Of a DNA stretch of 64,000 nt, positions 46,361 through 54,616 are shown piece by piece. This DNA is from Gemmiger formicilis (GTDB lineage: Bacteria > Bacillota > Clostridia > Oscillospirales > Ruminococcaceae). Location of the stretch: assembly GCF_016900095.1 (NCBI RefSeq), contig NZ_JACJJP010000012.1, positions 22,727 to 86,726 of the forward strand, written 5' to 3'. The notes under the pieces are model-generated. The model searched no databases and was not told the DNA's origin. It saw only the letters and a list, made by a program, of their open reading frames with translations. Within the stretch, counting starts at the first letter, position 1, and each line of letters starts with the position of its first letter. The position numbers and the translations under genes are program-made.

Positions 46361-46702
46361 TCAGATACGCGCCTTGACCTTGGCGGCCTTGCCGGTGCGG
46401 CTGCGCAGATAGAACAGCTTGGCACGACGGACCTTGCCGCGGCGGACAACTTCCACCTTTTCAACAAAGGGGCTGTTCACAGGGAACACACGCTCAACGC
46501 CGACGCCGTAGGAAGTGCGGCGGACGGTGAAGGTCTCGGCGATGCCGCCGTGCTTCTTGGCGATGACAGTGCCTTCAAAGGCCTGGATACGCTCCTTGTC
46601 GCCTTCCTTGATACGGACAGACACGCGGACGGTGTCGCCGACTTCGAACTGCGGGCGGTTCTCTTTGATCATGCCCTCGGTCAATTTCTTCATTGCGTCC
46701 AT
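46361..46702 (-). CDS. rplS: Ribosomal protein L19
   Basis: 113 aa. [28 protein letters not shown] and [30 protein letters not shown] are L19 hallmarks. It sits at the 30S-50S interface. It has its own promoter (46818-46846) and a structured leader with a terminator-like hairpin. Confidence 0.99.
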   Translation of the reverse strand: MDAMKKLTEGMIKENRPQFEVGDTVRVSVRIKEGDKERIQAFEGTVIAKKHGGIAETFTVRRTSYGVGVERVFPVNSPFVEKVEVVRRGKVRRAKLFYLRSRTGKAAKVKARI

Positions 46703-46739
46703 TGATCAATTCCTCCATGTTTTCCGACGTTCATGCCTC

Positions 46740-46763
46740 AAAAAAAGCGGGCAGAGGACCGCC
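46740..46763 (-). promoter_or_regulatory. Terminator-like hairpin in the rplS leader
   Basis: In the roughly 110-nt leader of rplS, GCGG/CCGC (46759-46762 with 46747-46750) forms a short stem immediately followed by seven T on the minus strand (46740-46746). Other small stems precede it. This resembles an attenuator and may be the L19 autoregulatory leader. Confidence 0.55.
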
Positions 46764-46817
46764 TGTATAATGATTTGTCATTACCTCGCCGGTGGCCCGG
46801 CGTACTAACGCTCGAAT

Positions 46818-46846
46818 ATCATACCATACCAACGCGTTTTTTGCAA
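46818..46846 (-). promoter_or_regulatory. Promoter of rplS
   Basis: Minus strand TTGCAA (46841-46846), a 17-bp spacer and TATGAT (46818-46823), about 115 bp upstream of the rplS ATG. Confidence 0.8.
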
Positions 46847-46862
46847 GCCTTATTTTGGCAAA

Positions 46863-47513
46863 TCAACAAAAAACATAGCCATTTTTTGTATAAAGCTGCG
46901 TGCGGAGTACCTCGCACTGCCAAGGCGGGATGGCGTGGGTCTGCTGCAGGTGGGCAAGCAACAGGGACGGGTTCAGGTTGACCCCTTCGCCGGAGGCGCA
47001 GGGCATGCGCACCGAGAAGGACAGGCTGTCCCCTTCCTTTTGGTAATCGAGCTGCGGGATATAGGTTTTCAGATCCACCTCATGGCTGCCCCGCTTGGTC
47101 TTTTTGCTCACCATGGCGGTTTCACTCTCATTGTAGGCAATGAGGGCGTCCTCCGCCGAAAGAGGCAGGGTGATGGTGTAATCGGCAAAACCGATCTCGC
47201 TGCTCTTTTCCCTGGCGGGCGCCACCGAACGGATGACGATGCCCCGGGGCATGAAGGGCTGGAGGGTTTCTTTCCAGGCACTCAGGTCGGATTTTTCCTC
47301 GGCGGTCTTGACCTCGCAGCTTTCACACAGACTTTCCTGCCCCAGCGAAAGCGGGCTGGCAAAGGAAAGATAGATATGAGGGTTGAACCCTTGCGTGTAA
47401 TACACCGGCAAACCGCTGCGCTTGAGGATGCGCTGGAATACCCGCTGCAGATCCAGCAGCGAGATGTAGGCGGCCTCGGCCCGTTTTTCAAAGCTGATCC
47501 TGATTGTAAGCAA
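46863..47513 (-). CDS. DUF2344 / TIGR03936 radical SAM-associated protein
   Basis: 216 aa from a TTG at 47513; GGGAGG is 8 nt upstream, inside the radical SAM gene. It starts TIRISFEKRAEAAYISLLDLQRVFQRILKRSGLP and YTQGFNPHIYLSFASPLSLG, the DUF2344 core. The family is always coupled to TIGR03960 radical SAM proteins, as here (26-bp overlap). The biochemical role is unknown. The next gene in most Clostridia (rng, then rplU-rpmA) is absent here. Confidence 0.92.
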   Translation of the reverse strand: MLTIRISFEKRAEAAYISLLDLQRVFQRILKRSGLPVYYTQGFNPHIYLSFASPLSLGQESLCESCEVKTAEEKSDLSAWKETLQPFMPRGIVIRSVAPAREKSSEIGFADYTITLPLSAEDALIAYNESETAMVSKKTKRGSHEVDLKTYIPQLDYQKEGDSLSFSVRMPCASGEGVNLNPSLLLAHLQQTHAIPPWQCEVLRTQLYTKNGYVFC

Positions 47514-49353
47514 AGCACGGCCCTCCCAGCAGTTTATTGGCCCCGCAGCCGCTGCACTGGCGGTTGCAGGGTTGAGTGGTTTCGGCGCGCAGCGCCTTCT
47601 GGTACTCCCGGGCCAGGAACGCCTGGCTGACCCCTACATCCAGATGGGACCAGGGAGTCACCTCATCCAGGGCCAGGGTGCGGTAGTTGTAGAAATCCGG
47701 GTCGATCCCGCATTCGGCAAAGGCCTGCAGCCAGCGGTCGTAGTCAAAGTATTCTTCCCAGGTGTCAAAGAAGGCACCGTGGTTGAAGGCGGTCTCGATG
47801 ACCCTGCCCAGGCGGCGGTCCCCCTTGGCAAAGATGCCTTCCAGTACGCTGGTGGCGCTGTCGTGGTAGTTGACCTTGATCTTGCGGGAGTGCACACAGC
47901 TGAGCAGGTACTTCTGCTTTTCCCGAAGCTGTTCCCGGGTATCCTGGGCGCAGAACTGGAAGGGAGTGTCCGGCTTGGGCACAAAGCAGGCCACGCTGAT
48001 GGTCACCTGCACTCCCTTGCCCTTCGGCCGGTCGGGAATCTTGTAGAACAGGTCCACCACCTGCTGGGCGGTGTCCGCAATGCCCTTGATGTCCTCCATG
48101 GTTTCGGTGGGCAGGCCCATCATGAAGTACAGCTTGACCGAGGTGTAGCCTTCGCTGAAAGCGATGCGGCAGCCCCGCTCAATCTGGTCCCAGGTCACGT
48201 TCTTGTTGATGACATCCCGCAGACGCTGGGTGCCCGCTTCCGCCGCAAAGGTCAGACCACTCTTGCGCACCCGGGTGGTCTTTTCCACCAGGGATTCGGA
48301 GAAGTTGTCCACCCGCAGGGACGGCAGGGACAGACTGACGTGGTCGGCCTCGGCCCAGGAATTCAGGTTGTCCAGAATTTCCTCCAGCCGGGAATGGTCG
48401 GAGGTGGAAAGGCTGGTCAGACTCAGCTCATCGTAGCCGGTGTTGCGGCAGAGAATCCGGGCGCAGTCGCTGATGAGCTTGGGGGAACGCTCCCGGAAAG
48501 GCCGGTAGATCTGCCCGGCCTGGCAGAACCGGCAGCCGCGCACACAGCCGCGCAGCACTTCCACGCTGGCCCGGTCCTGGATGGCGCCCACGATGGGCAC
48601 CACGAAGTTTTCCGGCGGCGGGAAGGAGTCCATGTCCTTGACAATGGCCTTGGTCACCTTTTCCGGCACACCCGGACGGTTGGGTTTGATGGAGCGGATG
48701 CGGCCGTCCTCCTCATAGGTCACGTCGTAGAAGGAGGGCACATACACGCCGGGAATCTTGGCCAGGTTCAACAGCAGCTGTTCCTTGTTCAGGCCGTTTT
48801 TCTTGGCGTACTCCACGGCGGCGCACACGTCCTGCAGCATCTGTTCCCCTTCGCCCAGCTGCATGATATCAAAGAAATCCGCCATGGGCTCGGCGTTGCA
48901 CACGCAGGGGCCGCCCGCAATCACCAGCGGCCAGCTTTCGTCCCGGTCGGCGGCGCGCAGGGGGATGCCGGACATGCGCAGCATGGCCAGGATGTTGGTG
49001 TAGCAAAGCTCGTATTCCAGGGTGAAGCCGACGATGTCAAAGTCGGAAAGGGGATCCTTGCTTTCCAGGCAGTAGAGAGGGATGTTCAGCCGCTCCATCT
49101 GCTCCTTCATATCCACCCAGGGCATGAAGGCACGCTCGCACCACCAGTTTTCGTGGCGGTTGAGCAGCTCATACAAGATCTTTTCGCCCAGAAAAGACAT
49201 GCCCACTTCATAGGTGTCCGGGAAGCAGAAGGCCATGCGAACATCGACCTTGCTTTTATCCTTATAGGTGCAGCCCGGTTCGCCGCCGGTATACCGGCCC
49301 GGCTTCTGGACCAGGCTGAGCGCTTCTTTCAGCTGGTGGGAGAACTCTGTCAT
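47488..49353 (-). CDS. TIGR03960-family B12-binding radical SAM protein
   Basis: 621 aa from the ATG at 49353 (GGAAGG upstream). A B12-binding-like N-terminal domain (PDTYEVGMSFLGEKILYELLN, IAGGPCVCNAEPMADFFD) precedes the radical SAM domain with the Fe-S Cys motif GCVRGCRFCQAGQ (CxxxCxxC). The C-terminus ends in a Cys cluster (CNRQCSGCGANKLLGGPC) that could hold a second metal site. The substrate is unknown; the DUF2344 partner is co-translated. Confidence 0.93.
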   Translation of the reverse strand: MTEFSHQLKEALSLVQKPGRYTGGEPGCTYKDKSKVDVRMAFCFPDTYEVGMSFLGEKILYELLNRHENWWCERAFMPWVDMKEQMERLNIPLYCLESKDPLSDFDIVGFTLEYELCYTNILAMLRMSGIPLRAADRDESWPLVIAGGPCVCNAEPMADFFDIMQLGEGEQMLQDVCAAVEYAKKNGLNKEQLLLNLAKIPGVYVPSFYDVTYEEDGRIRSIKPNRPGVPEKVTKAIVKDMDSFPPPENFVVPIVGAIQDRASVEVLRGCVRGCRFCQAGQIYRPFRERSPKLISDCARILCRNTGYDELSLTSLSTSDHSRLEEILDNLNSWAEADHVSLSLPSLRVDNFSESLVEKTTRVRKSGLTFAAEAGTQRLRDVINKNVTWDQIERGCRIAFSEGYTSVKLYFMMGLPTETMEDIKGIADTAQQVVDLFYKIPDRPKGKGVQVTISVACFVPKPDTPFQFCAQDTREQLREKQKYLLSCVHSRKIKVNYHDSATSVLEGIFAKGDRRLGRVIETAFNHGAFFDTWEEYFDYDRWLQAFAECGIDPDFYNYRTLALDEVTPWSHLDVGVSQAFLAREYQKALRAETTQPCNRQCSGCGANKLLGGPCFAYNQDQL

Positions 49354-49423
49354 AGTGTCCCATCCTTCCATGATTTTTTACATCTGCTATTGTACCCGAT
49401 TGTCCCGTCAAATGCAAATGGAT

Positions 49424-49873
49424 TCACACAAAGGAAAAGATCCGGGCTCCGTCCAGCCCGGGCAGCGGCAGCAGGTTGAAGGTTCCCAGCAGAAGATTGG
49501 CCGATACAAACCAGTATCCGCTGTAACTGTAGCCCTGCCACTCCATGAAGGCCACCCCGGCGGCGCACAGCAAAAAGTTGGTCAGCGGCCCCGCCGCTGC
49601 CAGCAACCGTTCCCGGGCAGGCGGCAGTGCCACCCCCCGCATGCACAGGCAGATGCCGGTGGGCGAGATTTCCAGTCGTGGGCATTGCCGTACCAGAATC
49701 GCCCAGGCAATCAGGTGGCCGGCCTCGTGCAAAGCAGCGCACAGAAGTCCCCAGCGCAGCACCCCCATATGATCATACAAAAGAGACAACGCCAGCAGAA
49801 ACAAGGTCACCAGCGGAGCGCGCAGGCGCACCGGCGCATCATGCGGCGTTTTCCAGGGCCTGGGTGGGGTCAT
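49424..49873 (-). CDS. spoIVFB: Site-2 protease family M50 (SpoIVFB-like)
   Basis: 149 aa from the ATG at 49873. Several membrane helices carry the zinc motif ALHEAGHLIAW and the third-ligand motif NLLPLPGLDGARI. It is short, without CBS or PDZ domains. It overlaps the upstream M23-type gene, and the M23-M50 pair next to TIGR03960 corresponds to spoIVFA-spoIVFB of sporulating Firmicutes, where SpoIVFB cleaves pro-sigma-K in the mother-cell membrane. The symbol is given on family and synteny; the role here is unproven. Confidence 0.75.
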   Translation of the reverse strand: MTPPRPWKTPHDAPVRLRAPLVTLFLLALSLLYDHMGVLRWGLLCAALHEAGHLIAWAILVRQCPRLEISPTGICLCMRGVALPPARERLLAAAGPLTNFLLCAAGVAFMEWQGYSYSGYWFVSANLLLGTFNLLPLPGLDGARIFSFV

Positions 49874-50645
49874 AGCGGATTCCCTCATGCAACAGTTCAA
49901 AATGCAGATGCGGGCCGGTGACATTGCCCGTCTGCCCGGACGCTCCGATCACCTGTCCTGCCTTTACGCTCTGCCCCGGGCGCACATACAGATACTGCAT
50001 ATGGGCGTACAGGGTTTCGTCCCCGTTTTCATGTAAAAGGCGGATGTAGTTGCCGTAGCTGGCGTGGGCCCCCGCCACCCGCACGACACCGTCTGCCGCC
50101 GCCAGCACCGGCGTGCCTTCGGCAGCGGCAAGATCGTTGCCTGTGTGGAACTCCTCCCCTTCCCCGGTGACGGGGTTGATCCGCCAGCCGTAGCCGGATG
50201 TTTCGGTACTGCCAGTACCCGGCAGCGGAAAGATCAGCGAGAAGGGCGGCTGATAGGCTTCGTTGCTGCTGCCGTAGGGAGCAGCCTTATTGGCCGCATG
50301 GACAGGGCGGGCGGTCTCGGCCGTGGATGGAGCAGCGTTTTTCAGCTCCGCCATCACCTCCTGTGCCGACTGCCACAGGTCCCGGCAGGCCTGTTGGGTG
50401 AACTTGAGAAATCCCCGGTCCTCGGCAAACACCGCCGGGCCGGGCATCTGCATGGCGGCGGCGTAGTCGGTGCGGAACTGCCGGTACAGGGGCCACCCCA
50501 TGAACCTGGCCGTATAAACCAGGCCGCCGATGACCAGGCACAGCAAAACCTGTACCAGCAAAACAAAGTCTCCCTGTTCCCTCTTTTTGGCTTGCGCCGG
50601 TTTCGGTGTTTCCGGCGTCGGTTTCGGGGTTGCATCTTCCCACAT
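49839..50645 (-). CDS. spoIVFA: Membrane-anchored M23/LytM-domain protein (SpoIVFA-like)
   Basis: 268 aa from the ATG at 50645 (GGGAGGTGGG upstream). A cytoplasmic Pro-rich head (TPKPTPETPKPAQAKKR), one transmembrane helix (about 27-46), a stalk, and a C-terminal LytM domain. The zinc ligands appear intact: H-x-x-x-D in FHTGNDLAA and HxH in GPHLHFELL. It overlaps the SpoIVFB-like gene by 35 bp. SpoIVFA holds SpoIVFB inactive in sporulating species; alternatively this is an active cell-wall endopeptidase. Confidence 0.75.
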   Translation of the reverse strand: MWEDATPKPTPETPKPAQAKKREQGDFVLLVQVLLCLVIGGLVYTARFMGWPLYRQFRTDYAAAMQMPGPAVFAEDRGFLKFTQQACRDLWQSAQEVMAELKNAAPSTAETARPVHAANKAAPYGSSNEAYQPPFSLIFPLPGTGSTETSGYGWRINPVTGEGEEFHTGNDLAAAEGTPVLAAADGVVRVAGAHASYGNYIRLLHENGDETLYAHMQYLYVRPGQSVKAGQVIGASGQTGNVTGPHLHFELLHEGIRYDPTQALENAA

Positions 50646-50721
50646 GGTCCCACCTCCCGCGATCCGGCTGCCCCACGGCAGCCCATACCCAAAAGGTATG
50701 CACAAAGGTGGGCCGATATAC

Positions 50722-50766
50722 AAAAAAGCCCGGCACACAACCGCGCTGACCGCGGGATGCCGGGCT
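50722..50766 (-). terminator. Terminator of the comEA-ppk-SRPBCC operon
   Basis: A 9-bp perfect stem (50727-50735 with 50758-50766) enclosing a second GC-rich stem is followed on the minus strand by TTTTTTG. It starts 20 bp after the SRPBCC stop. Confidence 0.88.
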
Positions 50767-50785
50767 GATTTCTACAGGATGTTTT

Positions 50786-51166
50786 TCAGTCTCCCAGAGC
50801 CTGGTGCAGCATGTCCAGACGTTCTTCCAGACCCTTGCGGGGCTTGGCGAACAAGCCCATGCCTTCCACTTCCATGGTGCACTCCAGGCTGGTGGCGTCG
50901 CCGCCGCCCAACAGAATGGCGGTGAAGGAACCGTGGATCCGACCACGGGTGAAGGTGCAGCGCAGGCGGCGGGGCTTTTCCGACTCCAGAATCTGGATTT
51001 CGGTCACGCTGCCGTCCTTGTTCTTTTCCTTCATGTGCGCGCCGTCGGGGTCAATTTCCGCCTCATTCAGATCGGTACGCCAGTGGTTCAGATTGGGATT
51101 GGTGAGATACAGCCACACCTTGGCGGGCGGGCAGTTGTAGCTGGCGGTAACAACGCAGGTTTTCAT
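50786..51166 (-). CDS. SRPBCC (START/polyketide-cyclase-like) protein
   Basis: 126 aa cytoplasmic protein. The pattern ASYNCPPAKVWLYLTNPNLNHWRTD at the N-terminus, a beta-rich middle and a final amphipathic helix (KGLEERLDMLHQALG) fit the SRPBCC ligand-binding fold. The ligand is unknown. It lies 45 bp after ppk1 on the same strand. Confidence 0.75.
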   Translation of the reverse strand: MKTCVVTASYNCPPAKVWLYLTNPNLNHWRTDLNEAEIDPDGAHMKEKNKDGSVTEIQILESEKPRRLRCTFTRGRIHGSFTAILLGGGDATSLECTMEVEGMGLFAKPRKGLEERLDMLHQALGD

Positions 51167-51211
51167 GTTGAGTTTCTCCCCTTTATTTTTCCTGATACCA
51201 ATCAGTTTTGC

Positions 51212-53407
51212 TTATTTTTTGCCCAGTCCGCGCAGACTTTCGAACAGGCCGCGGAAGCGGGCACTGTCCCGCCGGACCTGCGGATGGGGACGAGGCGCCG
51301 TAACCGCCGAAACCGGTTTGCGCACCGGCGTCTGTTCCGGGGGATCCAGGCGTTCAAAGGCGTGCTGGAAATACCCATACATAGCCATCTGGCTGTCCAC
51401 CGGCGGTTCACCCTCGGCGGGCTTGACCTTGGTATAGCTGCCGTCCGGCTGCATGACCCGGGCGTTGACGGTATCCCGCAGCTGCAGGTCCAGAATGCCC
51501 CGCAGCTGGCGGGCAATGCGCCGGTCGTCCACGCGGACGCCCACTTCCACCCGGCGTTCGGTGTTGCGGGTGAGGAAGTCACCGGAGGCGATATAGATAT
51601 GCATATCCTCCCCGTCGCCGAAGCAATAAATGCGGGAATGCTCCAGATACCGGCCGACGATGCTGCGGATGTGCACGTTCTCGGTCTTGCCAGGCACACC
51701 GGCCCGCACGCAGCAGATACCGCGGACGATCATGTCCACCCGCACCCCCGCACAGCTGGCTTCGCTGATCTTTTCGATGATCTGCGGGTCGTTGATGGAG
51801 TTGTTCTTCAGAATCATGGAGGCACGCTCGCCCCGGTGGGCACGGGCAATCTGCTTATCCATCTCGGCCAGCAGAACGCTCTTGAACCGCAGCGGCGCTA
51901 CCAGCATGGTGTCGGCCTCGCTGGTCAGGCGCTGCAGGGCCATGTTGTTGAACACGGCGCTGGCTTCCTCGCCGATTTCCTGGCGGGAGGTGATGAAGGA
52001 CAGGTCGGTATACTGCTCGCTGGTCTTTTCGTTGTAGTTGCCGGTGCCGATCTGGGTCAGGTAATGGTATTTGCCGTCCACCTTGCTGGTGATCAGGGTC
52101 AGCTTGGAATGGACCTTGTAATCGTCGAACCCGTAGAAGACGGTGCAGCCGGCTTCCTCAAGCTGCTTGGACCAGTCGATGTTGTTCTGCTCATCAAAGC
52201 GGGCACGCAGTTCCACCATGGCCACCACTTCCTTGCCGTTTTCAGCGGCGGCAATCAGGGCCTGCACAATCTGGGAATCGCTGGCCATGCGGTACAGGGT
52301 CATCTTGATGGAGACCACATTGGGGTCCGCGCCGGCCTTGAGCAGCATGCGGATGAAGGGGCGGATGCTCTGGTAAGGATACGCAATGAGCACATCGTGC
52401 TCGTGGGCCTCTTTATACAGGTCATACCCGGCGGGGGCCTGGATGGGGCGGGCCGGCGGATAGAACAGCGGGGCGTTGCCGTCGGCGGAGAGCCGGCCGG
52501 CCAGCCGGAACAGGCAGCCGGAGTCCAGGGGCGAAGTCTGCACATAGCAGCGGTCCGCCGGGACCACCAGCTTATCCCGCAGGAACTTGACGATGTCCTG
52601 AGGGCCTTCCGGCCAGAACTGCAGGCGGACGGCGGCCAGCTTGCGGCGCTTTTTCAGCAGTTCGCTCATCACGTCGCGGAAGTCGATGTCATGGTCCATC
52701 ATGCCTTCGTCCACCGTGATATCAGCGTTGCGGGTCACCCGGAAAAGGCAGGATTTCTGCACCGCATTTTTGCGGAAGATGGCGGAGGCATAATGGGCAA
52801 TCAGCTCTTCCACAAAGGCAAAGTAGGTGGTATTTCCGTCCTTGAGATACAGAACCCGTTCAAACTGGTTGCTGATGGGGATGATGCCGTAGTGCACACC
52901 GTCCGCTTTGGTGTACAGCTGCACGATGAAGTAGATTTCCTTGTTGCGCAGGAAGGGGAACGGATGCCGCTGGTCCACGATCTGCGGGCTGAGGATGGGG
53001 AAGATTTCCCGCTGGAAATAAGACTTCCAGAAATGTTCCTGCTGTTTGTCCAGCTTGTTGAAGTCCAGCTTTTTGTAGCCGTTGTCCGCCAGGGCGCTGA
53101 CCAGATGCTGCCAGTACTTGTCGCACTTGGCCTGCAATTCAGCCACTCGGGGGGTGATGGCGGCAATCTGCTCTGACGCCGTCATGTGGGTGACAATATC
53201 CAGCTTGTTGTTCTTGAGCAGCGTCTGGTCATACAGGGAACCCACACGCACCATAAAGAACTCATCCATGTTGCTGCCGAAAATGGCCGCAAACTTGATG
53301 CGTTCCCCCAGGGGTACGCTCTTTTCCTTGGCCAGAGCCAGCACGCGGCTGTCGAAATCCAACCAGCTCAGCTCACGATTGATAAAGATGCTTTCGGTCG
53401 TATCCAA
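51212..53407 (-). CDS. ppk: Polyphosphate kinase 1
   Basis: 731 aa. It starts FINRELSWLDFDSRVLALA and contains AIFGSNMDEFFMVRVGSL, DVLIAYPYQSIRPF, YKVHSKLTLITSKV and ASGDFLTRNTERRVEVGV, covering the two phospholipase-D-like catalytic halves with the phospho-His region. A basic, Pro-rich tail of about 40 residues follows the usual C-terminus. It makes polyphosphate from ATP. It follows the comEA-like gene by 16 bp. Confidence 0.97.
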   Translation of the reverse strand: MDTTESIFINRELSWLDFDSRVLALAKEKSVPLGERIKFAAIFGSNMDEFFMVRVGSLYDQTLLKNNKLDIVTHMTASEQIAAITPRVAELQAKCDKYWQHLVSALADNGYKKLDFNKLDKQQEHFWKSYFQREIFPILSPQIVDQRHPFPFLRNKEIYFIVQLYTKADGVHYGIIPISNQFERVLYLKDGNTTYFAFVEELIAHYASAIFRKNAVQKSCLFRVTRNADITVDEGMMDHDIDFRDVMSELLKKRRKLAAVRLQFWPEGPQDIVKFLRDKLVVPADRCYVQTSPLDSGCLFRLAGRLSADGNAPLFYPPARPIQAPAGYDLYKEAHEHDVLIAYPYQSIRPFIRMLLKAGADPNVVSIKMTLYRMASDSQIVQALIAAAENGKEVVAMVELRARFDEQNNIDWSKQLEEAGCTVFYGFDDYKVHSKLTLITSKVDGKYHYLTQIGTGNYNEKTSEQYTDLSFITSRQEIGEEASAVFNNMALQRLTSEADTMLVAPLRFKSVLLAEMDKQIARAHRGERASMILKNNSINDPQIIEKISEASCAGVRVDMIVRGICCVRAGVPGKTENVHIRSIVGRYLEHSRIYCFGDGEDMHIYIASGDFLTRNTERRVEVGVRVDDRRIARQLRGILDLQLRDTVNARVMQPDGSYTKVKPAEGEPPVDSQMAMYGYFQHAFERLDPPEQTPVRKPVSAVTAPRPHPQVRRDSARFRGLFESLRGLGKK

Positions 53408-53423
53408 AACAACGCCCTCCTTC

Positions 53424-53780
53424 TCAAAATTCGGGGTCCAGAGTCATATATTCCGCCCAGCTGTCCACCATCTGCTGTGAGATGCCCGGCACCCGGGTCA
53501 GCTCCTGCAGGGAAAGAAACGGGCCGTTCTCCTCACGGTATGCCACAATCGCTTCCGCCTTTTTCTGCCCTACTCCGGGCAGTTCCAGCAGAGTTTGCAC
53601 ATCCGCCGTGTTAGGGTTGATCAGCGGCCGGGATGCCGAAGCCGTCTGCGGAACCGCCGCACCGTATCCGGGCTGCCAGACCGGCGCAATCAGAAAACAG
53701 GCGCCCCACACAATGACCAGCATTCCCGCAAGCGTGATACCGGCCAGCAGTGCGGCATCCCGCCGTGTTGCTTGCCGCAT
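53424..53780 (-). CDS. ComEA-like helix-hairpin-helix protein
   Basis: 118 aa from the ATG at 53780 (a GTG at 53789 is possible). One transmembrane helix (about 10-34) places a C-terminal double HhH domain outside the cell: INPNTADVQTLLELPGVGQKKAEAIVAYREE, spread over about residues 54-84. The domain binds DNA without sequence specificity in competence. The SLBB domain of long ComEA proteins is missing. It heads an operon with ppk1. Confidence 0.9.
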   Translation of the reverse strand: MRQATRRDAALLAGITLAGMLVIVWGACFLIAPVWQPGYGAAVPQTASASRPLINPNTADVQTLLELPGVGQKKAEAIVAYREENGPFLSLQELTRVPGISQQMVDSWAEYMTLDPEF

Positions 53781-53823
53781 TTCCGACACCGACCTTTCGG
53801 CGGCAGACTGCCACTATGTTGTC

Positions 53824-53829
53824 ATTATA
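53824..53829 (-). promoter_or_regulatory. Extended -10 promoter of the comEA-like/ppk operon
   Basis: Minus strand ATGCTATAAT (TATAAT at 53824-53829) about 44 bp upstream of the comEA-like start; the -35 is poor. Confidence 0.6.
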
Positions 53830-53907
53830 GCATGCTTTGTGTGCATTTTCATCCCGAAACAAAAGATTTTTCGGGGATTTTACAAAGACCTTTTCGTTTT
53901 TCCTTCT

Positions 53908-53935
53908 TTGCTTTTTCGCCCCGGTGCGATATAAT
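53908..53935 (+). promoter_or_regulatory. Promoter of the rhomboid gene
   Basis: TTGCTT (53908-53913), a 16-bp spacer and TATAAT (53930-53935), 38 bp upstream of the rhomboid TTG start. Confidence 0.65.
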
Positions 53936-53972
53936 AGGATTCACCTTTTACCAATGTGAGGAGGAACTGTTC

Positions 53973-54542
53973 TTGAAGCGACGCACCATCAGTTTCCAAT
54001 ACAACGCCCCGGTGACCCTATCCCTCTTCTTTCTTTCCCTGCTGGCTTTGATTCTGGGCCGCGTCACCGACGGGTGGACCACCTCCCACCTGTTCAGCGT
54101 ATACCGTTCTTCCGTCACCGATCCCCTTTTCTATGTGCGGCTGTTCTGCCATGTGCTTGGCCATGCCAACTGGTCCCACTTTATCAACAACATGTTGCTG
54201 CTGTTGGTGGTGGGGCCGCCCCTGGAAGAAAAGTACGGCAGCCGCACCCTTTTGCTGGGGGTCGCCTTCACGGCCTTGGTATCCGGCATTCTGCAATGCG
54301 TGCTTTTCCCCGGTTCGGCTCTTCTGGGGGCGTCCGGTGTGGTGTTCATGCTGATCATGCTTTCCAGCCTGGCGGGCACCCGCGGCGGCGCCATTCCCCT
54401 GACCTTGCTGCTGGTAGCCGGGTTGTACCTGGGTCAGCAGATATACGACATCCTGTTTGTGCAGGACAACGTTGCCAACTTTATGCATATTGTGGGCGGT
54501 GTATGCGGAACCATCTTCGGGTTCAGCGTGCGCCGACGGTGA
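53973..54542 (+). CDS. Rhomboid-family intramembrane serine protease
   Basis: 189 aa from a TTG at 53973 with GGAGG 7-8 nt upstream. Six hydrophobic segments; the early HxxxN (GHANWSHFINNMLLLL), the catalytic Ser in LLGASGVVFML and the catalytic His in NFMHIVGGVCG are all present. It cleaves transmembrane substrates. Monocistronic between a promoter and a perfect terminator. The long open frame upstream of the TTG is not supported by an RBS. Confidence 0.93.
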   Translation: MKRRTISFQYNAPVTLSLFFLSLLALILGRVTDGWTTSHLFSVYRSSVTDPLFYVRLFCHVLGHANWSHFINNMLLLLVVGPPLEEKYGSRTLLLGVAFTALVSGILQCVLFPGSALLGASGVVFMLIMLSSLAGTRGGAIPLTLLLVAGLYLGQQIYDILFVQDNVANFMHIVGGVCGTIFGFSVRRR

Positions 54543-54554
54543 TCAACCCAAAAC

Positions 54555-54594
54555 GGGGCGGCACACGGAATTCCGTGTGCCGCCCCATTTTTTT
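54555..54594. terminator. Bidirectional terminator between rhomboid and hydrolase genes
   Basis: A perfect 16-bp palindrome (54555-54570 with 54571-54586), followed by ATTTTTTT on the plus strand. Convergent genes end on both sides. Confidence 0.92.
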
Positions 54595-54616
54595 GTCTGG
54601 GAAAGGTTTTCCGGAT

